64,000 nt of DNA. Source: Actinomycetota bacterium. Lineage in GTDB: Bacteria; Actinomycetota; Actinomycetes; Nanopelagicales; Nanopelagicaceae. Location of the stretch: the NCBI GenBank assembly GCA_947463725.1, contig CANHRM010000004.1, forward strand, positions 1 through 64,000. The letters run 5' to 3'. Positions 44,141-54,090 of the stretch are shown here, piece after piece (the first letter of the stretch is position 1; each line of letters starts with the position of its first letter). The notes below the pieces were generated by a model. That model saw nothing but the letters and a program-made list of their open reading frames with translations. It made no database searches and was not told the origin of the DNA. The position numbers and the translations under genes were made by a program.

Positions 44141-45606
44141 ATCGGGAACTCCAAGGTCGCTTGGGTTCCGGACTCCCCCGAAGTTAATTTAATCTGACCA
44201 CGTAATTCGTTCTCGGTCAAAGTTCTAACGATTTGTAAACCTAAATTAGATGAATTAACTAAATCAAAATCACTCGGAAGTCCAGCACCATCATCGCTTA
44301 CGGTGACCTTGGCTCTGCTTTCAAAACGTTCGCAATGAATAACTAGATTGCTTCCTTGTTCAGCTAATCCGTGTTCAAGGGCGTTGTGAATTAGTTCAGT
44401 AACAATTAGAGCAAGTGGCGTGGCAATACGCGGATCAATTTCAGCCAGAGACCCACTCCGCCTGATATTGATCTCACTCATTCGAGGGCTCAAATCTGCT
44501 GCGTGAATAACCAAGTTATCTAACACCTGATCAAAAGCTACTTTGGCATCGGCGCTATTTGAAAGAGTCTCGTGAACTAATGCAATTGATGCGATTCGGC
44601 GAACTGCTTCTTCAAGAGCGGCGCTTGCTTGTGGTTCTGCAATGCGACGTGCCTGTAACCGCAAAAGTGCTGAAACAGTCTGTAAATTATTCTTCACTCG
44701 ATGGTGAACTTCGCGAATTGTGGCGTCTTTAGTTATAAGTTCACGTTCACGACGTCGCAATTCAGTCACATTGTGCAATAAAACAATAGCGCCAATGCGA
44801 TCTTCGCCTTGCAATAAAGGCATGACCATTAAATCAATAGTTGCGCCTTCATTTTCAATTTCAGCTCTGCGCAAGGATTTGCCACTTAGCGAACTTCGGA
44901 TTCCTTCGTGATGTGATTCATTTCGTTGCATAGAAACTTGCGATGCAACTTCGCCTAAATTGAAGCTCTCTAAGTCATTACCCCAGCCCATGCGATTAAA
45001 AGCAGATCTAGCATTTGGACTGGCGTAAGTGATTACCCCATTTAAATCAAGCCGAATCAGGCCATCGCCAACGCGAGCCGACGGATCAAATATTGAGGAT
45101 GCATCTTTATATGGATATGTGCCTTGGACAACCATGCGATAGAGATTGTTAGCGATCTCGCGATAGTTAAGTTCTAACCGGCTGGGTGAGCGCATTAACT
45201 CGGCATTACGGTGACGTGAAATAACAGCAATCACTTGACCCTCATGTAAAACCGGGATGGTCTCTTCCTTAATGAGCAAATCACCAACTAATTCGGGTTC
45301 TGAGTCGCGCACAATATCGGCACTAGAAAGCGCTTCATCTAACCGTGGTCGCTCTCCCCACATTACTTCGGAACCTATCAAGTCATTGGCAAATACAGTT
45401 GCTGAAGTTGTTGGGCGGATATGTGCAATCGCGACATATCCAGTTGGCCAAGCTGTTGCATCAAAGCGCAGTGGTACCCAGAGAACAAGGTCTGCAAACG
45501 ATAGGTCTGTAAGTAGTTGCCAGTCAGCGATTAATTCCTGTAGTCGATAAGTTTGCGAGGCTGTTAACGTGCTGCGACCATTAAGCAGACTCTCGATGCG
45601 GCTCAT
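44137..45606 (-). CDS. pdtaS: PdtaS-type sensor histidine kinase
   Basis: Cytosolic histidine kinase of 489 residues. An N-terminal GAF-like domain (to about 130) and a PAS domain (about 175-285) precede the HisKA_2 box REVHHRVKNNLQTVSALLRLQ, with the phospho-His near residue 301. The ATPase core follows (N box ELIHNALEHG; DDGAGLPSDFD). Known PdtaS signals to an ANTAR RNA-binding regulator, PdtaR; none is in this window. It abuts the upstream DUF6912-like gene, so it ends a four-gene transcript starting at 47740. Confidence 0.92.
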   Translation of the reverse strand: MSRIESLLNGRSTLTASQTYRLQELIADWQLLTDLSFADLVLWVPLRFDATAWPTGYVAIAHIRPTTSATVFANDLIGSEVMWGERPRLDEALSSADIVRDSEPELVGDLLIKEETIPVLHEGQVIAVISRHRNAELMRSPSRLELNYREIANNLYRMVVQGTYPYKDASSIFDPSARVGDGLIRLDLNGVITYASPNARSAFNRMGWGNDLESFNLGEVASQVSMQRNESHHEGIRSSLSGKSLRRAEIENEGATIDLMVMPLLQGEDRIGAIVLLHNVTELRRRERELITKDATIREVHHRVKNNLQTVSALLRLQARRIAEPQASAALEEAVRRIASIALVHETLSNSADAKVAFDQVLDNLVIHAADLSPRMSEINIRRSGSLAEIDPRIATPLALIVTELIHNALEHGLAEQGSNLVIHCERFESRAKVTVSDDGAGLPSDFDLVNSSNLGLQIVRTLTENELRGQIKLTSGESGTQATLEFPI

Positions 45607-46005
45607 TTACTTGGCCAGCCAATTAGGTAAGTGAATCGCGATCTCTTGTGCGGCATACCAAGTTAGCTCGCCATCGTCGGCATTTGCATCACCAACAAAT
45701 AAGCAGTCGGCCTGGCTAAATTTAATGTTCGAAGTTAGATTCACTTCGACCTCTGACTCTTGCCCGATCTGCGACCCTTCGAGATCTACGGCTAGGGTAA
45801 AAGAGAATTTCGCAGAATCGCCTTGATATGAAATTGAATCCTCAGCTGCCAGTAACGAAAGAATATATTCTGACTCTTCTTCGCCGAGTTCGGGATTAAT
45901 ACTTTTAAATTGGCCAGTTGGTACAAAGGCGGTATCGATTGAAATTTCACCCTCGCTCAATAATTGAGCTAACTCATCTGGAGTTAAAGCCAAGTATCCG
46001 CGCAT
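45607..46005 (-). CDS. DUF6912-like protein
   Basis: A 132-residue soluble acidic protein whose start MRGYLALTPDELAQLL is typical of a small actinobacterial family (DUF6912). It contains DCLFVGDANADDGELTWYAAQEI. Function unknown. It lies between the CpaE-like gene (36 bp upstream) and pdtaS (0 bp downstream). Confidence 0.75.
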   Translation of the reverse strand: MRGYLALTPDELAQLLSEGEISIDTAFVPTGQFKSINPELGEEESEYILSLLAAEDSISYQGDSAKFSFTLAVDLEGSQIGQESEVEVNLTSNIKFSQADCLFVGDANADDGELTWYAAQEIAIHLPNWLAK

Positions 46006-46041
46006 GGGCTAACTCTATTGGAAGATTTGCCTCTGACTAAA

Positions 46042-47139
46042 CTAGACCTCGCTAGCTAACTTCTGGATCGCCTTACGTAACATTGATTTTGGGCTCGCTT
46101 CACTAAGTGAGGAACGACTAGTTGCCGCAGCAGCCACTGCCCGATTATCTCTAGGTAGCGTTAATCGATTGAGTGGATTTAGTTGATCTATTTGCGCTGC
46201 TAACTCATGAGCTCCTTGATCGTTGCGACGACGTGGCGCTTCTAGGTTAGCTACGAATTGTAACTTTGCTTTGATTTTATTCTTAGTTAGCTCTTGAATT
46301 AGTCGGGTCAATCTATAGCGGCCAACCTCATCGGGTCTTGAATTAATCCAGATTTCGTCGCAGTTATCGGTGCACCAAATTAAACCTTGCGAGCTCCATC
46401 GTCGATCAGTCAACTTTAAAGCTATGTTAGAAATCGAGCCAAGATCAATAACAATCAGATCAAAATTTTCATAAGCAGAGCTCATGAATTTATCGAAAGT
46501 AGCGCACTTGGTTTCAGTTAACTCATAAGCCCAAAGAAGTTGCGAAATCAACCTTGGGCCTTGGTCGCTTCGTAAATTACGTAATTCCAATGCGATTGAA
46601 ACTGTAGGTTCGATCGAGTTGCCATCAATTAGCAAGGTTCGCTTTTCTAACAAACTAGATTCCATCGCCAGATTCAGCGCCAAAGTTGTTGCTCCAGTGG
46701 CTGACCCTGCAGAGGCGATGGCAATAACTTTTGCGCCAACTAAATTAGTGACTTTATGACTAGAAATTAGCGGCTCGCGAACTTCCCGGCGCAAAACCGA
46801 GCGAATCTGAGAAACCAGCTCGGCTGGGTCTGTGGGTCTAGGCGAGAGAGATTCAAAAGATTTCATTTCGACTTCGGTGCCAAATCCGATTAACTGACGC
46901 ACCAAAGTTCGCAGTTCCAATAGTGATTCGTCGCTAAAACCCGGCAAGTCTGGTGCATAAATTAGGATCGAATTCTTTGCTAATTCGGGATTCTGGTTAA
47001 GGAAAACTTGCAAGGCAGAAAGGTCTACTGATCTAGCGATAATGTCCCAACCTTGGGAATGCAAATTACTAGATACAAAACTTTCAAAATTGCTATCGGA
47101 GATAGCCGTAATGATCGTGTGGGTATTGCTTTTAACCAT
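46042..47139 (-). CDS. CpaE/TadZ-like ParA-family protein with degenerate P-loop
   Basis: A 365-residue protein with a response-regulator-like N-terminal half (about 1-110) and a ParA/MinD-type domain (about 133-360). The P-loop reads SAGSATGATTLALN (residues 143-156); both the signature Lys and the Walker Lys are missing. FDLIVIDLGSISN is the Walker B region. This is the layout of CpaE/TadZ proteins, pilus-assembly pole markers that often lack ATPase. It overlaps the SAF-domain gene by 8 bp. No CpaF or other tad gene is present here. Confidence 0.82.
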   Translation of the reverse strand: MVKSNTHTIITAISDSNFESFVSSNLHSQGWDIIARSVDLSALQVFLNQNPELAKNSILIYAPDLPGFSDESLLELRTLVRQLIGFGTEVEMKSFESLSPRPTDPAELVSQIRSVLRREVREPLISSHKVTNLVGAKVIAIASAGSATGATTLALNLAMESSLLEKRTLLIDGNSIEPTVSIALELRNLRSDQGPRLISQLLWAYELTETKCATFDKFMSSAYENFDLIVIDLGSISNIALKLTDRRWSSQGLIWCTDNCDEIWINSRPDEVGRYRLTRLIQELTKNKIKAKLQFVANLEAPRRRNDQGAHELAAQIDQLNPLNRLTLPRDNRAVAAAATSRSSLSEASPKSMLRKAIQKLASEV

Positions 47140-47740
47140 TTAATTTCACCACTACTAGGCGACCATAAGTGGTAGCTCTTAGAACGCCTGAGATCTCTTC
47201 TCGCCCAATTGCAATAGTTATTGCGGCTTCTGATCCAAAGTTAGAATTTTTTCGCTCGATAGAACCTAGATAGATGTCGCTCAGCACTATTTCGGGTTCC
47301 GATGGGAAAGCTCCTTTGTCGGCATCTTCAAGCAGATAAATACTTATCCGATCTCCCGCCAGCACCGTAGCTGGCAGATCAATTGCACGAATAGTCAGGG
47401 AAACTTCAGCGCTATTGATGGTCTCGTTCTGCGAACTAATTGATTGGGTAGCGATTAACGAAGTGCGCTGTATTCGATTAATGACAATGCTGCCAATTGG
47501 ATTTACATCTGATGAGACATAGTTATTGGAAATTGCCGAAATATTGACTTGAACTTTTGAGATATCGGTAGCAGCAATCTGTTGACCGGGTGTGAGTTCG
47601 CGATTTGCAATCCAGAAACTTTGCTTCTGATTTGATATCACTGAGATCAGAACGCTAGAAAGGATTGATGCAACTAATAGTGATGCTGCAATGAGTACTC
47701 GGGTTTGAATTTTTGATTTCTTAGTGGACATGAAAGGCAT
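47132..47740 (-). CDS. SAF-domain protein (CpaB/RcpC-like)
   Basis: A 202-residue protein with one N-terminal membrane span (VLIAASLLVASILSSVLISVI) and a SAF domain around FWIANRELTPGQQIAATDISKVQVN. CpaB/RcpC proteins of Flp pili have this form and are exported. Together with the CpaE-like gene it looks like a reduced part of a tad-type locus. Two start codons (47740, 47731) are possible; neither has a clear Shine-Dalgarno. Confidence 0.8.
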   Translation of the reverse strand: MPFMSTKKSKIQTRVLIAASLLVASILSSVLISVISNQKQSFWIANRELTPGQQIAATDISKVQVNISAISNNYVSSDVNPIGSIVINRIQRTSLIATQSISSQNETINSAEVSLTIRAIDLPATVLAGDRISIYLLEDADKGAFPSEPEIVLSDIYLGSIERKNSNFGSEAAITIAIGREEISGVLRATTYGRLVVVKLNG

Positions 47741-47780
47741 CTAACGTTGCCGAGCGACATAGTCAGATTGGCTATCCACA

Positions 47781-47798
47781 CTCATCCTTTTGGATGAG
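47781..47798. repeat. Perfect 7-4-7 hairpin between divergent genes
   Basis: CTCATCC, loop TTTT, GGATGAG lies in the 114-bp gap between the SAF-domain gene (minus) and the Rv3235-like gene (plus). It could be an operator or an RNA hairpin in the 5' leader of either transcript. Confidence 0.45.
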
Positions 47799-47854
47799 AC
47801 CTAGTAATCCTTTCGAATGATCTGCCATGGCTAGGCAGAAGAAATTCTTTCGTC

Positions 47855-48379
47855 ATGACAATTATCGATCTTTCCGTTGAGCCCATTTTTCAGACCATCA
47901 CTATTTCGCCAATCTCGAGTAACCAAGATGAGATTCCAGGCCACCCAGTGCTAGACATATTTCGCTCCCCCGTGCCTGCCCAAGCACCACAGAAAGCAAA
48001 GTTGTATCTAGTTCCGACCACATATGGAGATGAATACGACCCAGACTTCGCACCAATGCCAACTTCTGCCAGTGAACTACCCGAGATAAGTGGATGGGCA
48101 TTGAAATATGGTGTTAGCGCACTTGAGATTTGGGCCGGCAAACGTCCGGCTGCGCAATTGGCTAGATGGACACATAGAAACATTTACAGCAAGTTAGTTG
48201 CAGATACCGGCTCGGTTAAAGATATTGGGCGAATTAGAAAACTACATGTCAATCAGCCGCTGGATGGGATTGCAGAATCAGTATTAACGGTTAGATACGG
48301 CGACCGTTTACGTTCGCTAGTTATGCGGTTTGAAGGTATTGATCAGAAATGGTTATGCACTGAACTATTTCTGATTTAG
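47855..48379 (+). CDS. Rv3235-like protein (DUF6459)
   Basis: A 174-residue soluble protein. The C-terminal half (EIWAGKRPAAQLARWTHRNIYSKL, then RYGDRLRSLVMRFEGIDQKWLCTELFLI) is the pattern of the actinobacterial Rv3235 family, found beside secA. The N-terminal half is variable and Pro-rich. Function unknown; its convergent position next to secA matches Mycobacterium. Confidence 0.85.
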   Translation: MTIIDLSVEPIFQTITISPISSNQDEIPGHPVLDIFRSPVPAQAPQKAKLYLVPTTYGDEYDPDFAPMPTSASELPEISGWALKYGVSALEIWAGKRPAAQLARWTHRNIYSKLVADTGSVKDIGRIRKLHVNQPLDGIAESVLTVRYGDRLRSLVMRFEGIDQKWLCTELFLI

Positions 48380-48401
48380 TGCCCGCTAACTTGATTTAAA
48401 G

Positions 48402-51071
48402 TTACTGAGCGCCGCCGTGGCAACGCTTGTACTTCTTGCCCGAACCACAAGGGCAAGGTGCATTTCGTGAAACATCATTTTTGGTGACGTTTCCATTTTC
48501 ATCAGCTGCGCTGTATTGCAATCCAATTGGTGAAACTGGCTTAGCTTCGATGCCTTTTGCTTGAACCTCTGATGATTCAACTGTTACTTCGACATTGAAT
48601 AGGAAGCCTGCGATTTCTTCTTTGATGGCATCCATCATGGCTGCAAATAACTCGTAACCTTCGCGTTGGTATTCAACGAGTGGGTCACGCTGTGCCATGG
48701 CACGAAGACCGATTCCTTCTTGCAAGTAGTCCATTTCGTAAAGATGTTCGCGCCATTTGCGATCAAGTACGGAAAGTAAAACCTTTCGCTCTAGTTCGCG
48801 AGTAACTTCAGAGCTCAAATTGCTTTCGCGATCTGTATAAGCCTTAACTAAATCTTCTAGAACACGATGCTTTAGTAAATCAGCATCGAGCCCCGCACGA
48901 CCACCAAGTTCGGCATCAAGATCGGCTGGGTTAAATGAGATCGGATAAATAACCTTTAGGTAGTTCCAGAGAGTCTCAAGATCCCAATCTTCAGCGTAGC
49001 CCGAAGCGGTTGCAGCATCGACGTAAGCTGCCAAAGTATCTTGCATGAATTCGATGACTTGTTCCTTTAAATCTTTACCTTCGAGAACTAAACGACGCTC
49101 GCCATAAATTACTTCACGTTGGCGATTCATTACATCGTCATACTTCAAAACATTCTTACGGATTTCAAAGTTTTGCGCTTCTACTTGGGTCTGAGCCGAA
49201 CGAATTGCATTGCTGACCATCTTTGATTCAATTGGTTCATCTTCAGGAATTCCTGCGGCAGATAGAACGCGCTCAACGATGCCAGAATTAAACCGGCGCA
49301 TTAAGTCATCTTGAAGTGAAAGGTAGAAACGTGATTCTCCAGGATCGCCTTGACGACCAGAACGACCGCGCAGCTGATTATCAATACGTCGAGATTCATG
49401 GCGTTCGGTACCAAGAACATAAAGACCACCCAATGCGATAACTTCTTCGTGTTCTTTTGCCACAGCTGCTTTCTGGCGAGCAATCTCAGTTGGCCAAGCC
49501 GCTTCGTATTCAGTTGCATTATCAACTGGCGAAATTCCGCGACGTTGTAACTCGAAATCTGCCATGAATTCTGGATTACCACCAAGCATGATGTCAGTAC
49601 CACGACCGGCCATGTTGGTTGCAACTGTGACTGCGCCTTTAATACCGGCACGAGCAATAATTGTTGCTTCACGTTCGTGATGCTTTGCATTTAATACTTC
49701 GTGTGGAACACCTGACTTGCGCAGGATCGCCGATAATTCCTCTGATTTTTCAACACTGACGGTACCAACCAAAACAGGCTGACCTTTGCGATGGCGCTCA
49801 ACAATGTCTTTTGCAACTGCGCTGAATTTGCCTAGTTCAGACTTGTAAACCAGATCTGCTTGATCGATACGGACCATTCCACGGTTTGTAGGAATAGGTA
49901 CAACGCCAAGCTTGTAAATCTGATGAAATTCAGAAGCTTCGGTCATTGCGGTACCAGTCATGCCGGAAATCGTTTTATAAAGGCGGAAATAGTTCTGAAG
50001 CGTAATTGTTGCCAAGGTCTGGTTTTCATCCTTGATCTCGATGCGTTCCTTAGCTTCAAGGGCCTGGTGCAGACCTTCGCTATAGCGACGACCGGCTAAC
50101 ATGCGGCCTGTGTGCTCATCAACAATTAATAACTCGCCATTCATAACTACATAATCTTTATCACGCTTGAAAAGCTCTTTAGCGCGCACTGCATTATTTA
50201 AGTAGCCAATCATGGGGGTATTAACTGCTTCGTAAAGATTTTCAATCTCAAGAATCTGTTCTACGCGTGTAACACCCTCTTCAAGGATGCCCACGGTTTT
50301 CTTCTTCTCATCGATCTCGTAGTGAACATCGCGCTCTAGTTTCAAAACAATATTTGCGAACTCGACATACCATTTGGTCGCTTTATCGGCTGGTCCAGAA
50401 ATAATAAGCGGAGTACGGGCTTCATCAATTAAAATTGAGTCAACCTCGTCAACTACGGCAAAGAAATGTTCACGTTGTACGCAATCATCAAGTGACCAAG
50501 CCATATTGTCGCGTAAGTAATCAAAACCAAATTCATTATTTGTGCCGTAAGTAATATCGCAGCCATAAGCATCGCGACGTTCTGTCGGAGTCATGTTATT
50601 TAGAATTACACCGACTGTTAATCCTAGAAACCGGTGGATACGTCCCATCCATTCGCTATCGCGCTCGGCGAGATAGTCGTTAACAGTTACAACGTGAACA
50701 CCTTTGCCGGCAATCGCATTTAAATATGAAGGAAGAGTTGCAACGAGAGTCTTTCCTTCACCTGTGCGCATTTCAGCAATATTTCCAAGGTGAAGCGCTG
50801 CTCCACCCATCAACTGCACGTCGTAATGACGTTGTCCTAAAGTGCGCTTTGCGGCTTCACGGACTGTGGCAAATGCCTCTGGCAATAAATCATCAAGTGA
50901 TTCACCTTTGGCATAACGAGCTTTAAATTCATCGGTCTTGGCACGAAGTTCTTCATCAGAAAGGGCAACCGTGGCCGCCTCGAATGAGTTAACTTTGACA
51001 ACGGTCTTGCTCAACTCTTTTAGGATGCGGCCTTCGCCGGCGCGCATAATCCGATCGAGAATTGCAGGCAT
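48402..51071 (-). CDS. secA: Preprotein translocase ATPase SecA
   Basis: Motor of the general secretion pathway. The 889-residue protein has Walker [16 protein letters not shown], the DEAD-type [33 protein letters not shown], and the C-terminal zinc finger [16 protein letters not shown] for SecB or ribosome contact. Length and domains are complete. It is the housekeeping SecA1 by position, next to comF; the many exported proteins in this window are its expected clients. Confidence 0.97.
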   Translation of the reverse strand: MPAILDRIMRAGEGRILKELSKTVVKVNSFEAATVALSDEELRAKTDEFKARYAKGESLDDLLPEAFATVREAAKRTLGQRHYDVQLMGGAALHLGNIAEMRTGEGKTLVATLPSYLNAIAGKGVHVVTVNDYLAERDSEWMGRIHRFLGLTVGVILNNMTPTERRDAYGCDITYGTNNEFGFDYLRDNMAWSLDDCVQREHFFAVVDEVDSILIDEARTPLIISGPADKATKWYVEFANIVLKLERDVHYEIDEKKKTVGILEEGVTRVEQILEIENLYEAVNTPMIGYLNNAVRAKELFKRDKDYVVMNGELLIVDEHTGRMLAGRRYSEGLHQALEAKERIEIKDENQTLATITLQNYFRLYKTISGMTGTAMTEASEFHQIYKLGVVPIPTNRGMVRIDQADLVYKSELGKFSAVAKDIVERHRKGQPVLVGTVSVEKSEELSAILRKSGVPHEVLNAKHHEREATIIARAGIKGAVTVATNMAGRGTDIMLGGNPEFMADFELQRRGISPVDNATEYEAAWPTEIARQKAAVAKEHEEVIALGGLYVLGTERHESRRIDNQLRGRSGRQGDPGESRFYLSLQDDLMRRFNSGIVERVLSAAGIPEDEPIESKMVSNAIRSAQTQVEAQNFEIRKNVLKYDDVMNRQREVIYGERRLVLEGKDLKEQVIEFMQDTLAAYVDAATASGYAEDWDLETLWNYLKVIYPISFNPADLDAELGGRAGLDADLLKHRVLEDLVKAYTDRESNLSSEVTRELERKVLLSVLDRKWREHLYEMDYLQEGIGLRAMAQRDPLVEYQREGYELFAAMMDAIKEEIAGFLFNVEVTVESSEVQAKGIEAKPVSPIGLQYSAADENGNVTKNDVSRNAPCPCGSGKKYKRCHGGAQ

Positions 51072-51169
51072 TTAGCCACCCTGACCTTTCAAAGTTACTT
51101 TTGCTGGCAATATTCAAACCATCTATCAAGCTGGTGCCAACTTGCGAGATAACTCCCCAATCTTAGGGG

Positions 51170-51817
51170 TTATTCACGCCTGCGCAGCGCCATACAAGCG
51201 GTCGCTGCCGCCTGCACCTTAAAGCCGCCCCTAGTTAAGGCTCGGTTTGCCTCATTGATAGTGGCTCCGGTGGTTACCAGATCATCCAAAATAACCACTT
51301 TCTCACCTGAATAATTCCCAAGGAATTCAGGTTTTATCGACAGCGCCATTGCCAGATTTTCACGTCGGCCTGCAATATTCAATTTACTTTGATCACGAAT
51401 CACTCTTTGATGTTCAAGCAAAGGCAAAACTCCTACCCCCATGTCCTTGGCGACCGAGATTGCCAATTCGTTAATGAAATCTCGCCCACGACGTCGATTA
51501 GAAGCTAGCCGAGATGGAATAGGGACTAAGGCACAACTGGAATATTTCTGAAATAGTTCCAAGAGAGATGACCTCATGGCTTGACGTACTAATTGGTCTG
51601 CTGATTTTATGCTTTGTTCTTTAGCCGCTAACAATATATTTTTTGCAACCGGTGAATAAGCAATTGCAGAATAAACGGATAAGTTAAAAATTCTACTTTG
51701 ATAGCGATGTGGGTTCCAGAGTCTGCGACATTTTGAACAGATTGAATAACCTAGTTCACGACAACCAAAACATCTGATTGGAAATAGTAGATACTTCAAA
51801 TCCGAGATCAATTCCAT
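51170..51817 (-). CDS. comF: ComF-family phosphoribosyltransferase-like protein
   Basis: A 215-residue protein with an N-terminal zinc-ribbon of four Cys (CFGCRELGYSICSKC) and a C-terminal phosphoribosyltransferase domain with VVILDDLVTTGATINEA. ComF relatives aid DNA uptake in some bacteria; the role in actinobacteria is unclear. It sits between mtrB (57 bp upstream) and secA, a conserved actinobacterial position. Confidence 0.92.
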   Translation of the reverse strand: MELISDLKYLLFPIRCFGCRELGYSICSKCRRLWNPHRYQSRIFNLSVYSAIAYSPVAKNILLAAKEQSIKSADQLVRQAMRSSLLELFQKYSSCALVPIPSRLASNRRRGRDFINELAISVAKDMGVGVLPLLEHQRVIRDQSKLNIAGRRENLAMALSIKPEFLGNYSGEKVVILDDLVTTGATINEANRALTRGGFKVQAAATACMALRRRE

Positions 51818-51873
51818 GGTCGAAGGTTAAACTTGACTGTCTAATAGAACTGGCCAAAAATAATTAGATGTGG

Positions 51874-53412
51874 TTAACCTTTAAGTGAAATTAAGCGAGA
51901 ATTCAATTGATCGCCTGCTCGACGTGGCAGATATAGAACAAAATGCGTACCTTTACCAAGTTCACCCCATGCTTCGAGTTCACCGTTATGCAGACGAGCA
52001 TCTTCAAGGGCAATTGATAAACCTAAACCAGTTCCGCCACGAGTACGGGCACGAGATGGATCAGCTCTCCAGAATCGATCGAAAACGCGATTGAGCAACC
52101 TTGGCTCAATTCCAACCCCGTAATCACGAACTCCAATAGCAATATCTTCAGGTGAAGCCATTATGCGCACTTCGACAGGCTTGCTTTCAGCGTGATCTAT
52201 GGCGTTACTCAATAGATTTCGAATCACACGTTCAACGCGGCGAATATCACCAGTTATTAAAACCGAATCACGAGGGCGATTTAGATTTATTTCAATTCCA
52301 TTTTCTTTAGCAACTAGCAACAGGTCTGCAATGCAGCGCTCTAGGGAGCCACAGATATCGAATTCGACAGCCTCCAACACAGCTACTTCGGCATCAAATC
52401 GGCTAATTTCAAGTAAGTCTTCGAGCAACCGTTCAAAACGATCAATCTGTCCGATCAATAACTCAGAGCTGCGAGCAATCAAGGGGTCAAAACTCTCGCG
52501 TGCATTGTGAATTACTTCAGATGCCATACGTAGCGTTGTTAATGGAGTGCGTAATTCATGCGAGACATCAGACACAAAGCGCTGTTGCACGCGTGACAAA
52601 TTCTCAAGTCGGGCAATCTGTTTCTGTAATGATTCAGCCATCTCATTGAAGGCATTTCCGAGGCTGGCAAATTCATCATTGCTCTTGACCTGCATGCGTT
52701 GGCTAAAATCGCCTTCAGTGAATTGTTGAGAAATTCGCACTGCATCGCGAACTGGCTTTACGACTTGTCGAACCACAATCCAAATAATCAGCGCAATTAA
52801 AAGAATTAGAGCTAAGCCAGTTAAATAAAGGGAATTGCTAATTAAAGAAAGAGTTGCCGCTTGATCTGCCAGACTATATAGAACATACATCTCATAATCA
52901 CCATCGTTGGGAATGCTAATTCGTTGTCCTACCGCAAATCCATTGACTGAAATTGCTCCGGCATAATCAATTTGCACATATGAAGACTCTAAGTTGTCTG
53001 AGTTACGTACTTTTTTTCGTAGAGATTCTGGGATCGAACTATTTGCAACTAAGTTAGAGCTAATCTCGTAGTTTGTTTTACCAAAGGCAGATCCAGGTAC
53101 TTGCAGAATTACCACTTCACGACCACTCTCATTAGAACCCACAGTGGTAGCAGATGTAATGACGGCACTGAAAATGTCTCGAACTGAGTCGGTCGGATTT
53201 CCAGATGCGATAGCTAAGCGATATTGAGCGCTAAAAATGGTAGAGCGAGCTTCGATGATCGCCGTATCTATATTTACTTGCTTGATACCAGCTGAAAGCC
53301 TGGAATAAAGTGTCGAAGCAGTAATGGATATAACAACCATCGACAGAAAGATCGTAGAAACAACTACCCGCAGAGCTAAAGAATGTGCTTTATGAGCACC
53401 ACCAGATCGCAT
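51874..53412 (-). CDS. mtrB: MtrB sensor histidine kinase
   Basis: Membrane kinase of the MtrAB system, which tunes cell-wall and division genes. Two spans (about 12-34, 193-215) enclose an extracytoplasmic domain of about 160 residues. Then follow a HAMP segment, the H box FVSDVSHELRTPLTTL with His285, and the ATPase boxes NLLSNAIDHA, GVRDYGVGIE and GGTGLGLSIAL. It abuts mtrA. The usual downstream partner lpqB is absent. Confidence 0.95.
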   Translation of the reverse strand: MRSGGAHKAHSLALRVVVSTIFLSMVVISITASTLYSRLSAGIKQVNIDTAIIEARSTIFSAQYRLAIASGNPTDSVRDIFSAVITSATTVGSNESGREVVILQVPGSAFGKTNYEISSNLVANSSIPESLRKKVRNSDNLESSYVQIDYAGAISVNGFAVGQRISIPNDGDYEMYVLYSLADQAATLSLISNSLYLTGLALILLIALIIWIVVRQVVKPVRDAVRISQQFTEGDFSQRMQVKSNDEFASLGNAFNEMAESLQKQIARLENLSRVQQRFVSDVSHELRTPLTTLRMASEVIHNARESFDPLIARSSELLIGQIDRFERLLEDLLEISRFDAEVAVLEAVEFDICGSLERCIADLLLVAKENGIEINLNRPRDSVLITGDIRRVERVIRNLLSNAIDHAESKPVEVRIMASPEDIAIGVRDYGVGIEPRLLNRVFDRFWRADPSRARTRGGTGLGLSIALEDARLHNGELEAWGELGKGTHFVLYLPRRAGDQLNSRLISLKG

Positions 53413-54090
53413 TTACTGGCCGCCGGCTTTGTAACCAACACCTCGCACGGTTACGACAATTTCAGGATGTTCTGGATCATGTTCAACTTTTGCGCGAAGA
53501 CGTTGTACGTGAACGTTTACTAGACGGGTATCTGTTGAATGGCGATATCCCCAAACTTCACTAAGAAGCGCATCACGTGAAAAGACTCGACCAGGTTCGC
53601 GTGCTAAAGCAACTAGCAGATCGAATTCGAGGCGAGTCAACGCAATTTGTTTTCCGGCACGAGATACCTGATGTGCAACTACATCTATAACTAAATCAGC
53701 AATAGTTAACAGTCCAGAAATATCAGTGTTTGTGCGACGCAAACGGGTGCGGATTCGAGCAATTAATTCAGATGGATGTTTAAATGGTTTGACCATGTAA
53801 TCATCGGCGCCTGCCTCGAGCCCGCGAACCACATCATGGGTGTCGCCTTTGGCAGAAAGCATCACGATTGGCACCATAGATTCTGCGCGAATCAATTTAC
53901 ATACTTCGATGCCATCTAAACCTGGCAACATCACATCTAGCAAAACTAAATCTGGTGGATTATTACGGAAGACATCGAGCACTTCATCACCGCGACTTAC
54001 TAGATCCACGTCGATGCCGGCACCGGTTAATACAATGCCGAGCATCTCCGCAAGATCCTGGTCGTCATCGACGACCATTACTAAAGTCAT
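53413..54090 (-). CDS. mtrA: MtrA response regulator
   Basis: OmpR-type regulator of 225 residues. Receiver acidic pocket VVDDD, phospho-acceptor Asp52 in LLDVMLPGLDGIEVC, Lys in MVKPFKHP; the winged helix ends GRVFSRDALLSEVWGYRHSTDTRLVNVHVQRLRAKVE. The close match to MtrA and the ahcY-mtrA-mtrB order identify it. It follows ahcY with no gap, so all three are probably co-transcribed. Confidence 0.96.
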   Translation of the reverse strand: MTLVMVVDDDQDLAEMLGIVLTGAGIDVDLVSRGDEVLDVFRNNPPDLVLLDVMLPGLDGIEVCKLIRAESMVPIVMLSAKGDTHDVVRGLEAGADDYMVKPFKHPSELIARIRTRLRRTNTDISGLLTIADLVIDVVAHQVSRAGKQIALTRLEFDLLVALAREPGRVFSRDALLSEVWGYRHSTDTRLVNVHVQRLRAKVEHDPEHPEIVVTVRGVGYKAGGQ

